The position numbers were made by a program, and so were the translations under genes. The notes beneath the pieces were generated by a model. The model saw only the letters and a list, made by a program, of their open reading frames with translations. It was not told the origin of the DNA and ran no database searches. From Yamagishiella unicocca (Eukaryota; Chlorophyta; Chlorophyceae; Chlamydomonadales; Volvocaceae), in assembly GCA_003116995.1 (NCBI GenBank), contig BDSL01000076.1, forward strand, positions 186,001-250,000: a stretch of DNA of 64,000 nt, given 5' to 3'. Below are positions 24,820 to 35,175 of this stretch, piece after piece (position 1 is the stretch's first letter; every line of letters begins with the position of its first letter).

Positions 24820-25228
24820 TCATCATGGCTGTCGATTATGAATGACGCCAATCTGAACTTTGCTCGCTAATTAGACCAAACGAATGGGCCCGATGTATGT
24901 GCGCGCGCCTACATTGCTCAAGTACAAATGCTCGTAACCGTACTTTGGACTAGCATAGTGTGGACGGGCCTCCTGCCACAACTGACCTCCCAGGCTAGTG
25001 TGCTGTGTAAACAAGCCGGCCCCATACCAGTTTGCTGGGTGGGAGGGTGGTCGCGAATGCAAGAGTCAATTTAAGTCACTGAACGGCTACGATGGAGGCT
25101 GAGTCTCTGCCGTCTCTTTGGGAATCACCATTATGTCTACCGGTGCGCTGATTCCTTGAACAAACTTTCCAGTGGGTCCCTGTAACCCTTCAGACTCTCG
25201 GTCCAGACACCCGGTAACCCGGTCCAGA

Positions 25229-26085
25229 CACCGATTCATAACACTTGTTGTAACGGTTACAGTGGGTTCCAGACCAAGAGGTAGAACCATCGGGCGCATC
25301 GCCTGACACTTTACAAGACGGAGGAAACAAATACCGACATGCGCCGAAACAAAGGCAAACCACCAGAACACCAAGTTGACAGGCCGTAGGCATACAGAGC
25401 AGCAGCCAGCACCCCGGGGGGAATTTGCACTAGAGGCTCCCCTATCAGGAACTGGCCACCACCCAACCTAACAGCCCAGCACCCGACGAACCAGTGAAGC
25501 GCCGCAGCGATGCAAACATCGGAACCAGCCACCTCTCATCCCATAAGGCACGGACCCCTAGCAGGGCTCAACACGCCTATATAGCCAGAAGGTATGAAGC
25601 ACGGGAAACCCCGCTCCCCAAGACAACCCGAGCCGATCAGGAATCCACCAGTACCTCAGCCGGTCCCCCGCACACAAGGCGATTGGCAAGGAAGGATGCC
25701 GAGGCCCCACTGCATCCCAGCCTTTCTGGGGAAGCCCCAGCGCAGCAAAGCCCCTCAAAAGGGCCCAAAACTCCACCACCCCACGGCGAACGGCACGATC
25801 CAGAAGACCACTACCCGGAGTAAGAGGGGGACCACCAGCCCCCGCCCTTTTCAAGGCCGCGGCCATAAATCGGCACCCCACCTCCATGGCAGTAATAGCC
25901 GCCAGGACTACTACATCCCAGACGCAGGACTGTACCCCGGTAGGTGCTTGCACCAACCAAACTTGCGCCCGTGTCACCCCTGCACCGAGCTGGGTCTCGA
26001 GTTGTACAATCAGTGCTTGAGTCACCGGGCAGAACCAAAAGTGGTGTAAGCGGGGGGTAAGGAGTGGCTCACTCCTAATAGTCAT
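25229..26085 (-). mobile_element. LINE 3' portion: C-terminal ORF and 3' UTR
   Basis: A 175-residue minus-strand frame (26085-25558) contains HFWFCPVTQALIVQLETQL, VWLVQAPTG, SCVWDVVVLAAI and GPRHPSLPI. These resemble the region after reverse transcriptase in L1-like elements of Chlamydomonas relatives (the xFWxCPVAQ motif). Downstream of the stop is about 330 bp ending CGATGCGCCCGATGGTTCTA, CCTCTTGGTCTGGAACCC and CTGTAACCGTTACAACAA. That end defines the tail found as short relics at 7925, 22298, 23467 and 41444. The element is 5'-truncated and no catalytic RT motif is present. Confidence 0.65.
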
Positions 26086-26288
26086 TTTTTATCCAGGAAA
26101 CGCTCCCGCTGCGGTGGGTTATTCCGCCCAAGGGCAGCAACAATTTTGTACTCTATCTGGGCTTCCCGGACCGCGTTGTACAGCTCAAACATCACCGTTG
26201 CCATTTCCGTTATCAGGTCCACTGTACGGAGCCCAAGCCCACGCCCAGTACAAGTACAGCCCAAATTTATTTCGACAAACCCGGGCAT
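26082..26288 (-). CDS. Unidentified small ORF (68 aa), possibly part of a larger broken gene
   Basis: ATG at 26288, stop at 26082. It contains LITEMATVMFELYNAVREAQ and a basic end (NNPPQRERFLDKK). It lies immediately upstream of the LINE frame and downstream of the 187-residue ORF on the same strand, so it could be an exon of either. No family recognised and splice sites are not clear. Confidence 0.25.
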   Translation of the reverse strand: MPGFVEINLGCTCTGRGLGLRTVDLITEMATVMFELYNAVREAQIEYKIVAALGRNNPPQRERFLDKK

Positions 26289-26348
26289 TGCACCAAGCTA
26301 TACGTATTGCGGACCTACCACAGGGCAAAATATATGCTGCGGCCGCAA

Positions 26349-26909
26349 TTATGGCGCCCAGGGCTCGTTTGCCACGTAGTCCGGGATGTCCGGAGACGCA
26401 TGGCAGTAGCAGCGCGGCCTGCCATCAGGCAGCACAGAGAGTGTTCGGTTCATGCACTGGCGCGGCTCCTTCGCCAAAAGTGCGGTGCACTGTTGTGCAC
26501 GCTGCTTCATCCGCTGGATGTAAGTCGCCTTGTTAGGGTCCTTCGGATCCAGCTCAATAAGCAGGCTGCTGCTGCCCTGGGACGGCACGCCTGAAGCTGA
26601 TGACCCGTTGCTACCCAACAAGACCACGCGGACAGCGCTCTTATCCTCGTCGATGGAAGCCACATAACCGTGCTGCTGCGCAGGCGGGAACCCTTCCAAA
26701 TCAGCTGGCATAGTTACCACAGTTGAACCCGGAAAGTCGATGAAGAGATCCATCGACCCGCACGCTGCCAGCAGGAGTTCAGCACACGGGTAGTGCTGCA
26801 GCAGGATAGCAGATGCGTCATCAATCCAGGTCGGGTACCGATACCAGCCCTGGCAACTGGCAACCCGGCATCCGGCCTGCGCACCAACACGGGCCAACCG
26901 TGGCAGCAT
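26349..26909 (-). CDS. Unidentified ORF, 187 aa
   Basis: ATG at 26909 directly after a TAA, stop at 26349. Composition looks like a real protein: YRYPTWIDDASAILLQHYP, a hydrophobic AELLLAACGSMDLFIDF segment, acidic and basic patches and a C-rich end (PRCYCHASPD). No family recognised. It follows, on the same strand, fragments at 28381-27175 and may be a downstream exon of the same gene. It may also be transposon-derived, given the LINE next to it. Confidence 0.35.
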   Translation of the reverse strand: MLPRLARVGAQAGCRVASCQGWYRYPTWIDDASAILLQHYPCAELLLAACGSMDLFIDFPGSTVVTMPADLEGFPPAQQHGYVASIDEDKSAVRVVLLGSNGSSASGVPSQGSSSLLIELDPKDPNKATYIQRMKQRAQQCTALLAKEPRQCMNRTLSVLPDGRPRCYCHASPDIPDYVANEPWAP

Positions 26910-27174
26910 TTAGCCAGGCAGAAGCACGGCAGGCAGAAGGATAACGTATAAAAAACACAGTTAGTTCAATCGCCAATACTGGCTGGGGAATGGTGCGGTC
27001 AAGACGACCAAAAGAGTAATTGAACTAACCTAAGAACTGTACGATAATTGGAGGAGGATCTTTTTAGTGGACCCATTTATATCCAAGTGTGTATGAGATA
27101 CACCATATTACACAAGACCGAGAATGATGCTGTAACTACCAAGGGACAGGATCCGACGCCTGCACGGTCCCATT
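26910..27174. other. AT-richer spacer, no feature seen
   Basis: Lower GC than its neighbours and no open frame. It could be an intron or 5' flank between two minus-strand ORFs. Confidence 0.3.
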
Positions 27175-27742
27175 TCACAACAGCTTACACATATGCCCCT
27201 TAATTACCTGGCTGGGTGAGCTGGAAGGCACCTGGCTGGGTGAGCTGGAAGGCACCTGGCTGGGTGCCACCAGTTCAGGCTGCTCCACGCCTGCCTGCTG
27301 GCCTGCCTCGTCTTCCCTGTCATCACTTGGCGGATCCCTTTGGTGCAGATATGCCGGCAGGACATTCTCGAGGCTTGAACGCAACGCATCGAAGTGGCCA
27401 TACGCGTTGGGGACGCCACAGCGGTCCGGATCGAACGAGCAGACCGCTCTGTAAGCAAGCCTCGAGTACGACGAGTCCTGAAGCAGCCACTGAAGTGGTC
27501 TGTCACGTGCACCAATGTCGTGCAGCAACAGGTACGCGAGCTGAGCGTCGTTGGGCGGAGTGTTGGGCGCCTAGAACAGGGCGTGCAGGGCCTCGCACAC
27601 CAGTCGCATGCCGGCATTTGAAGGAATGCCTGTTCGCTCCCCCACGATGTCCAGGTCCTCGGAGCTGCTGCTGTCCTGGGAGCTGCCTCCTGCACCGTTG
27701 TACTCACACAGCTGATGCTTGAGCCCAGCCGCACCGACTTCG
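27175..27742 (-). pseudogene. Unidentified coding fragment with an in-frame TAG
   Basis: One frame reads from the palindrome edge through QLCEYNGAGGSSQDSSSSED, then PSNAGMRLVCEALHALF, a TAG at 27573-27571, then APNTPPNDAQLAYLLLHDIG and RAVCSFDPDRCGVPNAYGHF, and ends at 27175. Frame and composition continue smoothly across the stop, so a single nonsense change is the simplest reading. A 24-bp unit repeated near 27209-27264 encodes PSQVPSSS. Not recognised; likely once continuous with the ORF starting at 28381. Confidence 0.4.
27209..27264. repeat. 24-bp tandem repeat (about 2.3 copies)
   Basis: GGCTGGGTGAGCTGGAAGGC-type units near the 3' end of the unidentified minus-strand frame. The unit length is a multiple of three and encodes PSQVPSSS. 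Confidence 0.7.
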
Positions 27743-28084
27743 AGCCTTGGCATATCGCAAGATGTCCTCCTCAAGTTCAAACCAGAGAAGCGCTTTGAGC
27801 ATTTGTACCCGAACTGCTTCAAGTCCATGACGGTCAGAAACCGAGGTCAGGCACACCCACATGGCCTTCACTTCTCCGTGTTCCCGGCAGACCGAATGCT
27901 CCGCATCGCGTTCGAAGTCGGTGCGGAGCAATCGGTCTGCCGGGAACACGGAGAAGTGAAGGCCATGTGGGTGTGCCTGACCTCGGTTTCTGACCGTCAT
28001 GGACTTGAAGCAGTTCGGGTACAAATGCTCAAAGCGCTTCTCTGGTTTGAACTTGAGGAGGACATCTTGCGATATGCCAAGGCT
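27743..28084. repeat. Near-perfect palindrome, 163-bp arms and 16-nt loop
   Basis: The left arm 27743-27905 and right arm 27922-28084 are reverse complements with very few mismatches (one seen near the centre), separated by 27906-27921. The right arm carries the natural minus-strand coding sequence starting at 28381. The left arm is its inverted copy. A 15-nt sequence at the centre (27912-27926) is repeated inverted just outside the left arm (27729-27743). Confidence 0.9.
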
Positions 28085-28381
28085 TGGCGGCAGTTCTCTG
28101 CGATCCAACAAGTAGCAGGTCTCGGTCGGGTTCTTATTTTTGAAATAGGCGTGAACAACCTGGAAGAGGTCGCTTGCGGGCGCGAAGAAGCTCATTCCAA
28201 CGACACTCGTTCCCGGAGGCGGCGGCTGGCCCTTGGGGAACGGCGGGAGAAGGTATCTCTCGTCCTCTGGGTCAAGAATGACATCCACGAGCTGCACAGG
28301 CTTGTCAAAGCGATGAGGCCGCTCGTCATTGCCACTAAACTGCAATCGACCTAGTTCCGCAGTGAGTTGCTCCATATCCAT
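27914..28381 (-). CDS. Unidentified protein, N-terminal part, interrupted by palindrome
   Basis: ATG at 28381 starts MDMEQLTAELGRLQFSGN, followed by PVQLVDVILDPEDERYLLPP, VVGMSFFAPASDLFQVVHAY, ETCYLLDRRELPPSLG and GLHFSVFPADR up to the centre of the palindrome. The frame stays open through the inverted arm but from there reads the antisense of its own sequence, so residues after the centre are artefactual. No family recognised. The intact N-terminus and protein-like composition suggest a real gene or domesticated transposon gene broken by the palindrome. Confidence 0.45.
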
Positions 28382-28965
28382 CTTTAGTTTTATAGTTTGT
28401 GAGAGCTTTAAATCGCTTTGAGGACGTGGTCCTGTAGGACACGGCGGACGACGATGGCGATGGTCTCCTCTTCACCGATGCTGCGTGTTGTGTCCAGCCC
28501 TGCTATTGAATTGAACCTAGCTACGGAGCTACGGAGTGAAGTTACGGTCTTACGGAGTTTCAGCGCATGATGACCGCTACTCCTCACTCAAAACTTAAAA
28601 AGGACCTTACAGTACGACGCCCATGCAAGCCCGGGATCGAACATAGGCAGCGTTGCGCCTGTATTATTTTTGACCGTCCGGCGTGTTACTGGCCTCCAAA
28701 TGTTTTACGCCAGGCGTATGGCGTATCAGTGCGGGCTTTTTCATACGGTAGCTTGGCGTATCCTATTTTTTGCTCGGCGTAAGGGTATCAAGGATTGGGA
28801 TTGGTGAAAATGACTGGTCACGGTTTGGGGATTGGATTGGTCAAAAGGTGGGATTGGAACGTCCGACGGCAGGGATTGAACCTTCGGACGGCAGGGATTG
28901 GAGTGGTCGACGGCGGGGATTGGATTGGCTAGCAATAAAGCAGGGGATACCCTGCGACCAAGCAA
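28382..28965. other. Spacer with short GGGATTGG repeats
   Basis: No coding exon. From about 28792 to 28930 the motif GGGATTGGA(TTGG) recurs several times with GACGGC spacers. The left half should contain the promoter of the minus-strand ORF at 28381; no motif was identified. Confidence 0.4.
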
Positions 28966-29045
28966 GGGAGACCCCGCAACACACCAGGGAAGACCCTGCA
29001 ACAAACCAGGGGAGACCCCTCAACAACCCAGGGGGGAACCCGCAC
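28966..29045. repeat. 22-bp minisatellite downstream of copy B
   Basis: About 3.5 copies of CAGGGGAGACCCCGCAACAA plus AC. The same array, longer, lies at 48217-48375 downstream of copy C, so it was carried with the duplicated segment. Confidence 0.75.
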
Positions 29046-29579
29046 AAAGTGCAGTTGCGGTTGTGCCTCACACGGCAATAAGTACGGCGGAGACCTGCCT
29101 CAGGTAGGGAAGGCGTATTTACGGCACAGACGACGTCATCAGTCCATTATGGTGGCTGTAGATCGGTAACCCTTGAGACACAGTGGGCGCAAATACCCTC
29201 AACACGGCAGCAAGCGCCCTCGACTTGCAAGTACGAAAATACGCTATAAGTACGCTAAAGTAGCCATAGGCACGTAGACAGCCCGTGCGTCTGCATGCGC
29301 GTTGCACATCTGTATGACATCCGGCGGCGAGTGCAGATATCGGTACGTAGCTAGGCTCCAAACAAATCATCAGCTTAGCCATTTGTGGGTGCGCGAGCCA
29401 TCAACAGACACTCGCCCAAGCCCTGGCATCCTGAAGCATGCTCGTATCTCCTCATACTCCATTCCCATCCATCCGCTCCGCGGCCTCCCTCCGACCACAA
29501 GGCTGCCCTCCCCCGCGTGCAGCCTTGCGATCCGCTCCATCCGGTGCCCTCCCTCCTACCATCCTTCCATCCTTTCCTA
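29046..29579. repeat. Downstream flank shared by copies B and C
   Basis: Closely matches about 48450-48965. Shared landmarks include GTGCAGTTG, ACGGCGGAGACCTGCCTCAG, GTCATCAGTCCATTATGGTG and the TC-rich tract that follows. Copy A has unrelated sequence after its stop. This marks the duplicated block as extending at least 500 bp past the gene in B and C. Confidence 0.75.
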
Positions 29580-32500
29580 TCATACCCTCATTTCATCCTC
29601 CTCCCTTGCTCCTCCGTCCCTTTCTCCTACCTCTCTCCTCCCTCCCTTGCTCCTCCATTGCTTCCTCCTTCCTCCCTCCCTCCTCCTTCCCCTCTCCTCC
29701 ATTCCGCCTACCCCCCTTGCTCCCCAGGCGTCCTCACACGCCCGCTCCAGGTCGCTACGCGGCAGCAGCGACTGCTTGCCCCTCATGCCCACCAGCGCCT
29801 CCGCGTCCTCCCTCCTCCGCCACACAAGGTCCCGCAGCTCCGCTCGCTGCGCCTCGCCGCCGTACCTTGCCTTCCCGTTAAACAGCTGCACACACACCAG
29901 CTCGCGGGGGCCCAGCCACCCCGCCATGCCTCCACCCTGCTGCGAGAGGGCCCCCGCTGCGACCAGCGCCCTTCGCAGCGGCCGCGGTGCTGCGGCCGCC
30001 TCGGCTGCTGGCCCCCGCAGGTTCGAAACCAGCATCGGCGCAACCGAGACGGTGCCGACAGCGAGGCGGACGTAGCACAGGCTCACCAGCAGGGAGGACA
30101 CGGCAGCAGTTGCGGCGGCTGCTCGTGTCATCATTGCGCCACCGCGGGCCCACAGCAGTGACAGCAGCTGGTCCGCCTCTCGCTCCGAAACCAGCAGCAC
30201 CTCGCCGCGCTCCGGAAACAGCAGCAGCGCGTCCACGGGGCGAAGGTACTCACTGAGGGCGCCGCCGGGCGCCACTTTGGCCGCAGTGACGAGGAAGTTG
30301 GTGGTGCAGAACACCCGCCGGGACCAGCTGATGCTGCGCAGGCTCTCCGGCCGCAGCCACATCATGCTGTCCGTCAGCGCTACGAGCCCCGCGGCCGAGT
30401 CTAGCTGCGCCGGTGAGGCGGCCGTCAGCGCGGTGCCGAACGCCCAGTCCCGCTCTTGCGCTGCCACCACCCTCGGCACCTGCCGCTCCACCTCCGCCTC
30501 CTCCTCTTCCTCCTCCTCCAGCTCCCGCTCACACTCCTCGTCGTCCGCCGCACCGCCGCCGGCGATGACCACGTGGCCACTGCCGTACTGCGCGCCCTTG
30601 ATGTGGATCTCGCCCATGAGCGCGGCCATCTCGGGCGCCAGCCCGCCGTTCGTGCCGCCACAGCGATGCTTCTGGTGCAGCACTCTGGCCTCCACTACCT
30701 CGCCCACGGGTCGCTGCACCTTGCTGCCGCCGTACAGCTGCTGCAGCTCCAGCAGCTCGTCGTGCAGCGCCCGCTCAGGTACGCCCTTGGTGGCGGCGAA
30801 GTGCAGCCCCTGGGCCGACCACTGCAGCACGCCGCGCAGCGTGGCCTGCACCGTGTTCCGCATCACCCAGCGGAGCACGTGCATCGCCGTCGTAGCCGCC
30901 CCCGCCGCTGTAGCCGCCGCCGCCGCCGTTGTAGCCGCCGCCGCCACCGCCGTCGGCAGCTGCGGAGTTTCCCTCAGGCCCCCTGCAACGTCGCCTTCGC
31001 CAGCAGCAGCAGACGGCGGCGGTTGGGTCGCCGGCTGCACGCGGCTGAGCTGTCGTATTTTAGCGGTGACGTCGGCCGTGGCGGCGAAGTGCAGCTTCTG
31101 CCCGCGGCCCAGCTGACGCAGCCTGCCTGCTGCTTGCATCACCTTGTCCTTACTTGCACACGCTGGGACCCAGGGTGAGCAGCCCCACCGCATCAGGCTT
31201 GAGCTGCAGGTCGGCGCCGCGGCACCGGGCGTCGTCGTAGATGACAAAGGTCTGGCGCTCGGCGATGGGTGAGGCGTGACGAGGCACGCGGCGACCGTGC
31301 ATATCGCACACGATCCTCTTCCTGGAGGTCTCGTCGAAGTAGGTAACGCCCTGGAAGCGGGAGCGGTCGAACCGCTCCCTCAGGTACTCAGCAGCTTCCC
31401 TGCGGCAAACAATGACATGACATATTTGGCAAGAAAAATGTTAATACTCTCAATATTTATATGGTGATGACTTATCAAGCGATGCGGGGCTTGATCTGCT
31501 AGCAGCTGCCGCTTATTGCTAATTGGCTGCGCCCGAAGACGGAACGACCCAAGCAAGCGCAAATAGCGCGCTGCAAGCACGGCGGGCTGTCAGTGTATCT
31601 CTCCTCCGACACCGCCACCCTTACGCCCCCGCACCTGTTGCTGGCCCCCGCCAGCAGCGCCCCACAGTCCAGTAGTGCGTCAAGCCGCAGCTCCAGCGCC
31701 GTGTTCAGCAGCGCCTGCCAGGAGGGCTCTGCGCCCCGGTCCTGCATCCGGATACCCCGCAGTGCATGGTGTGTATAAGTTTAGTGGTTGTATGCATGGC
31801 TGGGAAGCAGACATAGTCGTGGTAGCCATGTGTGGCCATGTGGGCAGCAGCCGTTATGATCAGCTAGATAAGGAACAACATACGGGCTAGATAGATAGTG
31901 GTTGCGCTGGGGTGGGGGTACGGCAAAAGCCGTACGCGCACTTGATTTCTTAGTTTCATCGTTCTGGTATAAGAAATGAAATATGAGTTTCAGCTCGCAC
32001 ATGTCGTAAGTCGTTCGTACATGCCCGCCCACGGCATTCCCTTTCTTAACACCCACCTGGGCCGACGGCAGGGTATTGTAGCCCAGCGTGTTGTTCAGGA
32101 TAACGGCGAGCATCTTTCCGTTGGTGGCGCACAGCGAATGGTTCTGCAGCTGGGCCTGTCGTACTTGCAACGGCAACAGGCGTTGGTTGTCGTTGGTGCC
32201 AGAAAATCCAACCACCTCCTTCCGGTCGTTATCCGCCAGGTCCCAAGAGCTGGCTGCCAGGCGCTGCGGAAACTGGCGGGTCTCTGAAGGGAAGACGCAG
32301 TGGTTGAGCCAAAAGTCCACGACAGCCATGTTGTGGCGGAGGTAGCGGAACATCAGCTCCACCTGTGGCTGGTTGCTTGTGTCCACCTTGTCCACGATGT
32401 CGAATGAGGCCAGGTCCTCTGCGGCGGTCAGGGCACACGCAGCGGGTAGATAGGGGGAGGATAGGTATAATAACCAAGCAGTAGCGTATACACGCGCCAT

Positions 32501-34186
32501 GTCGCCTTTCCGAGCCCAACGCATACATTTTAAATACCAGTACAGCTTACAGAACCTCGTTTATCAAGTAAAAGTGTCGTTCGTTTGTCCCAAGTATTGG
32601 TTGTATATTTTGGACGTGGGCGCTATGCATGACAGCATGCAGCCTCGTCGACACCACCCAGGACACCTCAACGTCAGTGCGCGGTGCGCGTTTCAGCTTC
32701 GGTGCGCATCGGCAGCAGCCTGAAGCGATGATGGGTGCAGCTTCGTTCAACGCACTTCGACAGCAGCCAGAAACGAGACTCCATGACCCCCCGTCGCTCG
32801 GCCGCACCTGCGCCAATGCCGCCACTCGAAAGCCGCAGCCACTCGTGGTAGAAGTCGCGCTGCGCGTTGAGGCCCATGGACAGCAGCGTGCGCAGCGCCG
32901 CCAGGAACTCGTCGGTCGACAGGCCGTCGTAGTAGTACGACAGGTTGGTCAGCAGCAGCGCCACGTCGGGCTGCGCGAACTCGCTGCGCTCCGAGGGGGT
33001 GTGGGCGGCGCGGAAGGGCACGGCCATGCGCTTGCGGCCCGCTCCGTGCCTGCGGGATGGCGTATGTGTGTGCGCGTGTGTTAGATTAGGAGGGTGTGTG
33101 TTGCCGCCCGCAGGCGCACGGCGGGTGAAACCGGCGGCAGGTGATACGTTGATGTGTAGTTCGCAAAGGTGGGTCATCAGGAGCTGCGCTCATTGGTATG
33201 CTCGATAGCTGTCACGCAGATGATAAGTCACAGACTGTGTAATCATGCCGAAACGTCGAAGCCTATGTAACGAATGCGCCTTTCAAGGCCTTTCCGGCAC
33301 TTGTTATACTCGGTCGGCAAAGGTGCAGACTCAGCCTTGTGAAACTTTCGTATCCCCGCACAGTCGTGTCCGGTCAGCTCTCTTCCCATCCACGCACTGA
33401 CCCAGCCACCAGCCTGAAGGCCGATACCGCACCCAAGCCCCACTAGCCAGCAGCAAGGCGCCCTCCCGACCCACCGACCCACGCACCGCGCCACGCCGTA
33501 CTCCACCAGGTGTCGCTTCTGCAGGCAGTGCTGCAGCAGGTTGCAGGCCAGCAGTCCGCGCAGCGCCAGCACCACCGCGCACTGGTCGTCCGACAGCTGG
33601 TGCGCCTCGGGGCCACGTGCCTCTGGGCCCAAGATGTCATCCGCAGCCTCCGTCTCGTTGGTGATGCATTGCACGATGCGCTCCTGGGATTCGAAAACAG
33701 GATCAGCAAGGACAGGTGTCACATTTTTTGTTTAAAAAGGACGACCCGGATTAGTCACTACAGATGCGTAACAACTGCCCACGACTTCGAAATCTACGTA
33801 AGATGCAGCACCTGGGCATGAAGCCCTAAGCCCCTACCTCCAGCAGCAAGCGGCTTGGCCACACCAAATAAACGCACCTTCTGCTGGGGGTGCTGCCTCA
33901 ACCACCGGATCTCGTAGGGGGGGTCTTCAACCAACTCCCTAGCCAGCCGCAGATGCATTAGCGGCACGGAGGCGCTCAGTGCCTCTCCAGGAAGCAGCCT
34001 CAGACCGCAATACCCCCGGGCGACTGATCTGCGGGCGGCTCCAGAACCGCCGCGGTGTCGGCCAGCAGTGGCTGCGGGGCTGTTGCGAGGCGCGAGGCGA
34101 TGCGGAGCAGGGCCTGAGCTGCGGTGGTGCGCGCGTGGACGGCAGGCAGCGCGATGGGCGCCCCGCATGCGTAGATCAGCTGGAAC
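29580..34186 (-). pseudogene. Truncated copy B of the DUF3638/DUF3645 gene
   Basis: Only the last six exons remain: 34186-33878, 33683-33487, 33049-32808, 32418-32057, 31768-31635 and 31399-29580. They match exons 11-16 of copy A, including the TPSERSEF (DUF3645), FSGTNDN and QAAGRLRQLGRG segments. Lesions: relative to A and C one base is missing near 34014 (GGGGGTATTG), which shifts the frame to a TGA; in the last exon four extra bases after GTGTGCAAG (about 31150) create a TAA. The acceptor before 31768 reads CAC instead of CAG, as in copy C. The upstream end stops inside the intron before 34186 and runs into a minisatellite at about 34245, so no Walker A exon exists. The C-terminal frame from 31247 to 29580 is otherwise open. 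Confidence 0.85.
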
Positions 34187-34244
34187 CTGAGGCAGCAGCA
34201 GTGCGGGGCATGCAATCAGGAGATTAACGAAAACGATGACGATA

Positions 34245-35175
34245 CCCGCGAGACCGTGGCCGCTCCCACGTAGCATGGATTTCTGCGAGACCGTGGCCGC
34301 TTCCATGTAGCATGGATTCCCGTGAGGCCGTGGCCGCTTCCACGTAGCATGGATTCCTACGAGACCGTAGCCGCTTCCACGTTCCCGCGAGGCCGTGGCC
34401 GCTTCCACGTAGCATGGATTCCTGCGAGACCCGCTTCCATGTAGGTTTGATACCCCCGAGGCCCGCTTCCATGTAGCATTGATACCCGTAAGACCCGCTT
34501 CCATGTAGGTTTGATACCCGCGAGACCCGCTTCCATGTAGCATTGATACCCGTAAGACCCGCTTCCAGGTAGCACAGATAACTGCGAGACCGTGGCCACT
34601 CCCGCGTAGCACGGATACCAGCGAGACCCACTTCCACATAGCACGGATACCCAAGGGACCCGTTTCCACCTAGCACGGATACCCGAGAGACCTATTCCCA
34701 CGTAGCACGGACACCTGCGCCACCGTGGCCAATCCCGCGTAGCATGGACACCCGCGAGACCCGCTCCCACGTAGCCCTGATCCCGCTAGACCATGGCAGC
34801 TTCCACGTAGCACGGATATCCTCGAGACCCGCTTCCACTTAGCACGGATACCCGCGAGACCCGCTCCCACGTAGCACGGATACCCTCGAGACCCGCTTCC
34901 ATGTAGCACGGATACCCTCGAGACCCGCTTCCATGTAACCCGGATACCTGCGAGACCGTGGCCGCTCCCACTAGCATTTATACCCTCGAGACCCGCTCCA
35001 GCGTAGCACGGATACACGCGAGACCCGCTTCCACGTAACCTGCGCGATACCTGCGAGACCGTGGCCGCTTCCACGTCGCGATCATACCCGCGAAACGCCT
35101 CCCCCACGTAGCACGGATACCCGCGAGACCGTGGCCGCATCCACGTAGCACTGATACCCGCAAGACCGGCGCCAT
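34245..35175. repeat. Large minisatellite, unit about 32 bp with longer variants
   Basis: Roughly 28 units of the type CGAGACCCGCTTCCACGTAG plus CACGGATACCCG, some extended by CGTGGCCG. Open frames across it (GSGSRGYPCYVEAGL-like peptides) are by-products of the repeat. It begins exactly where copy B loses similarity to copy C, so it sits on the duplication breakpoint. Confidence 0.9.

Noticed and set aside
27719..28354. A 211-residue plus-strand ORF across the palindrome.
   Set aside because: It is produced by the inverted arm copying the minus-strand coding sequence; it has no independent support.
29302..31178. Long plus-strand ORFs (up to 279 aa, Ser/Pro/Ala-rich) opposite copy B, repeated opposite copies A and C.
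   Set aside because: They are antisense shadows of a very GC-rich coding exon. The minus-strand frame matches a known family and is better conserved between copies.
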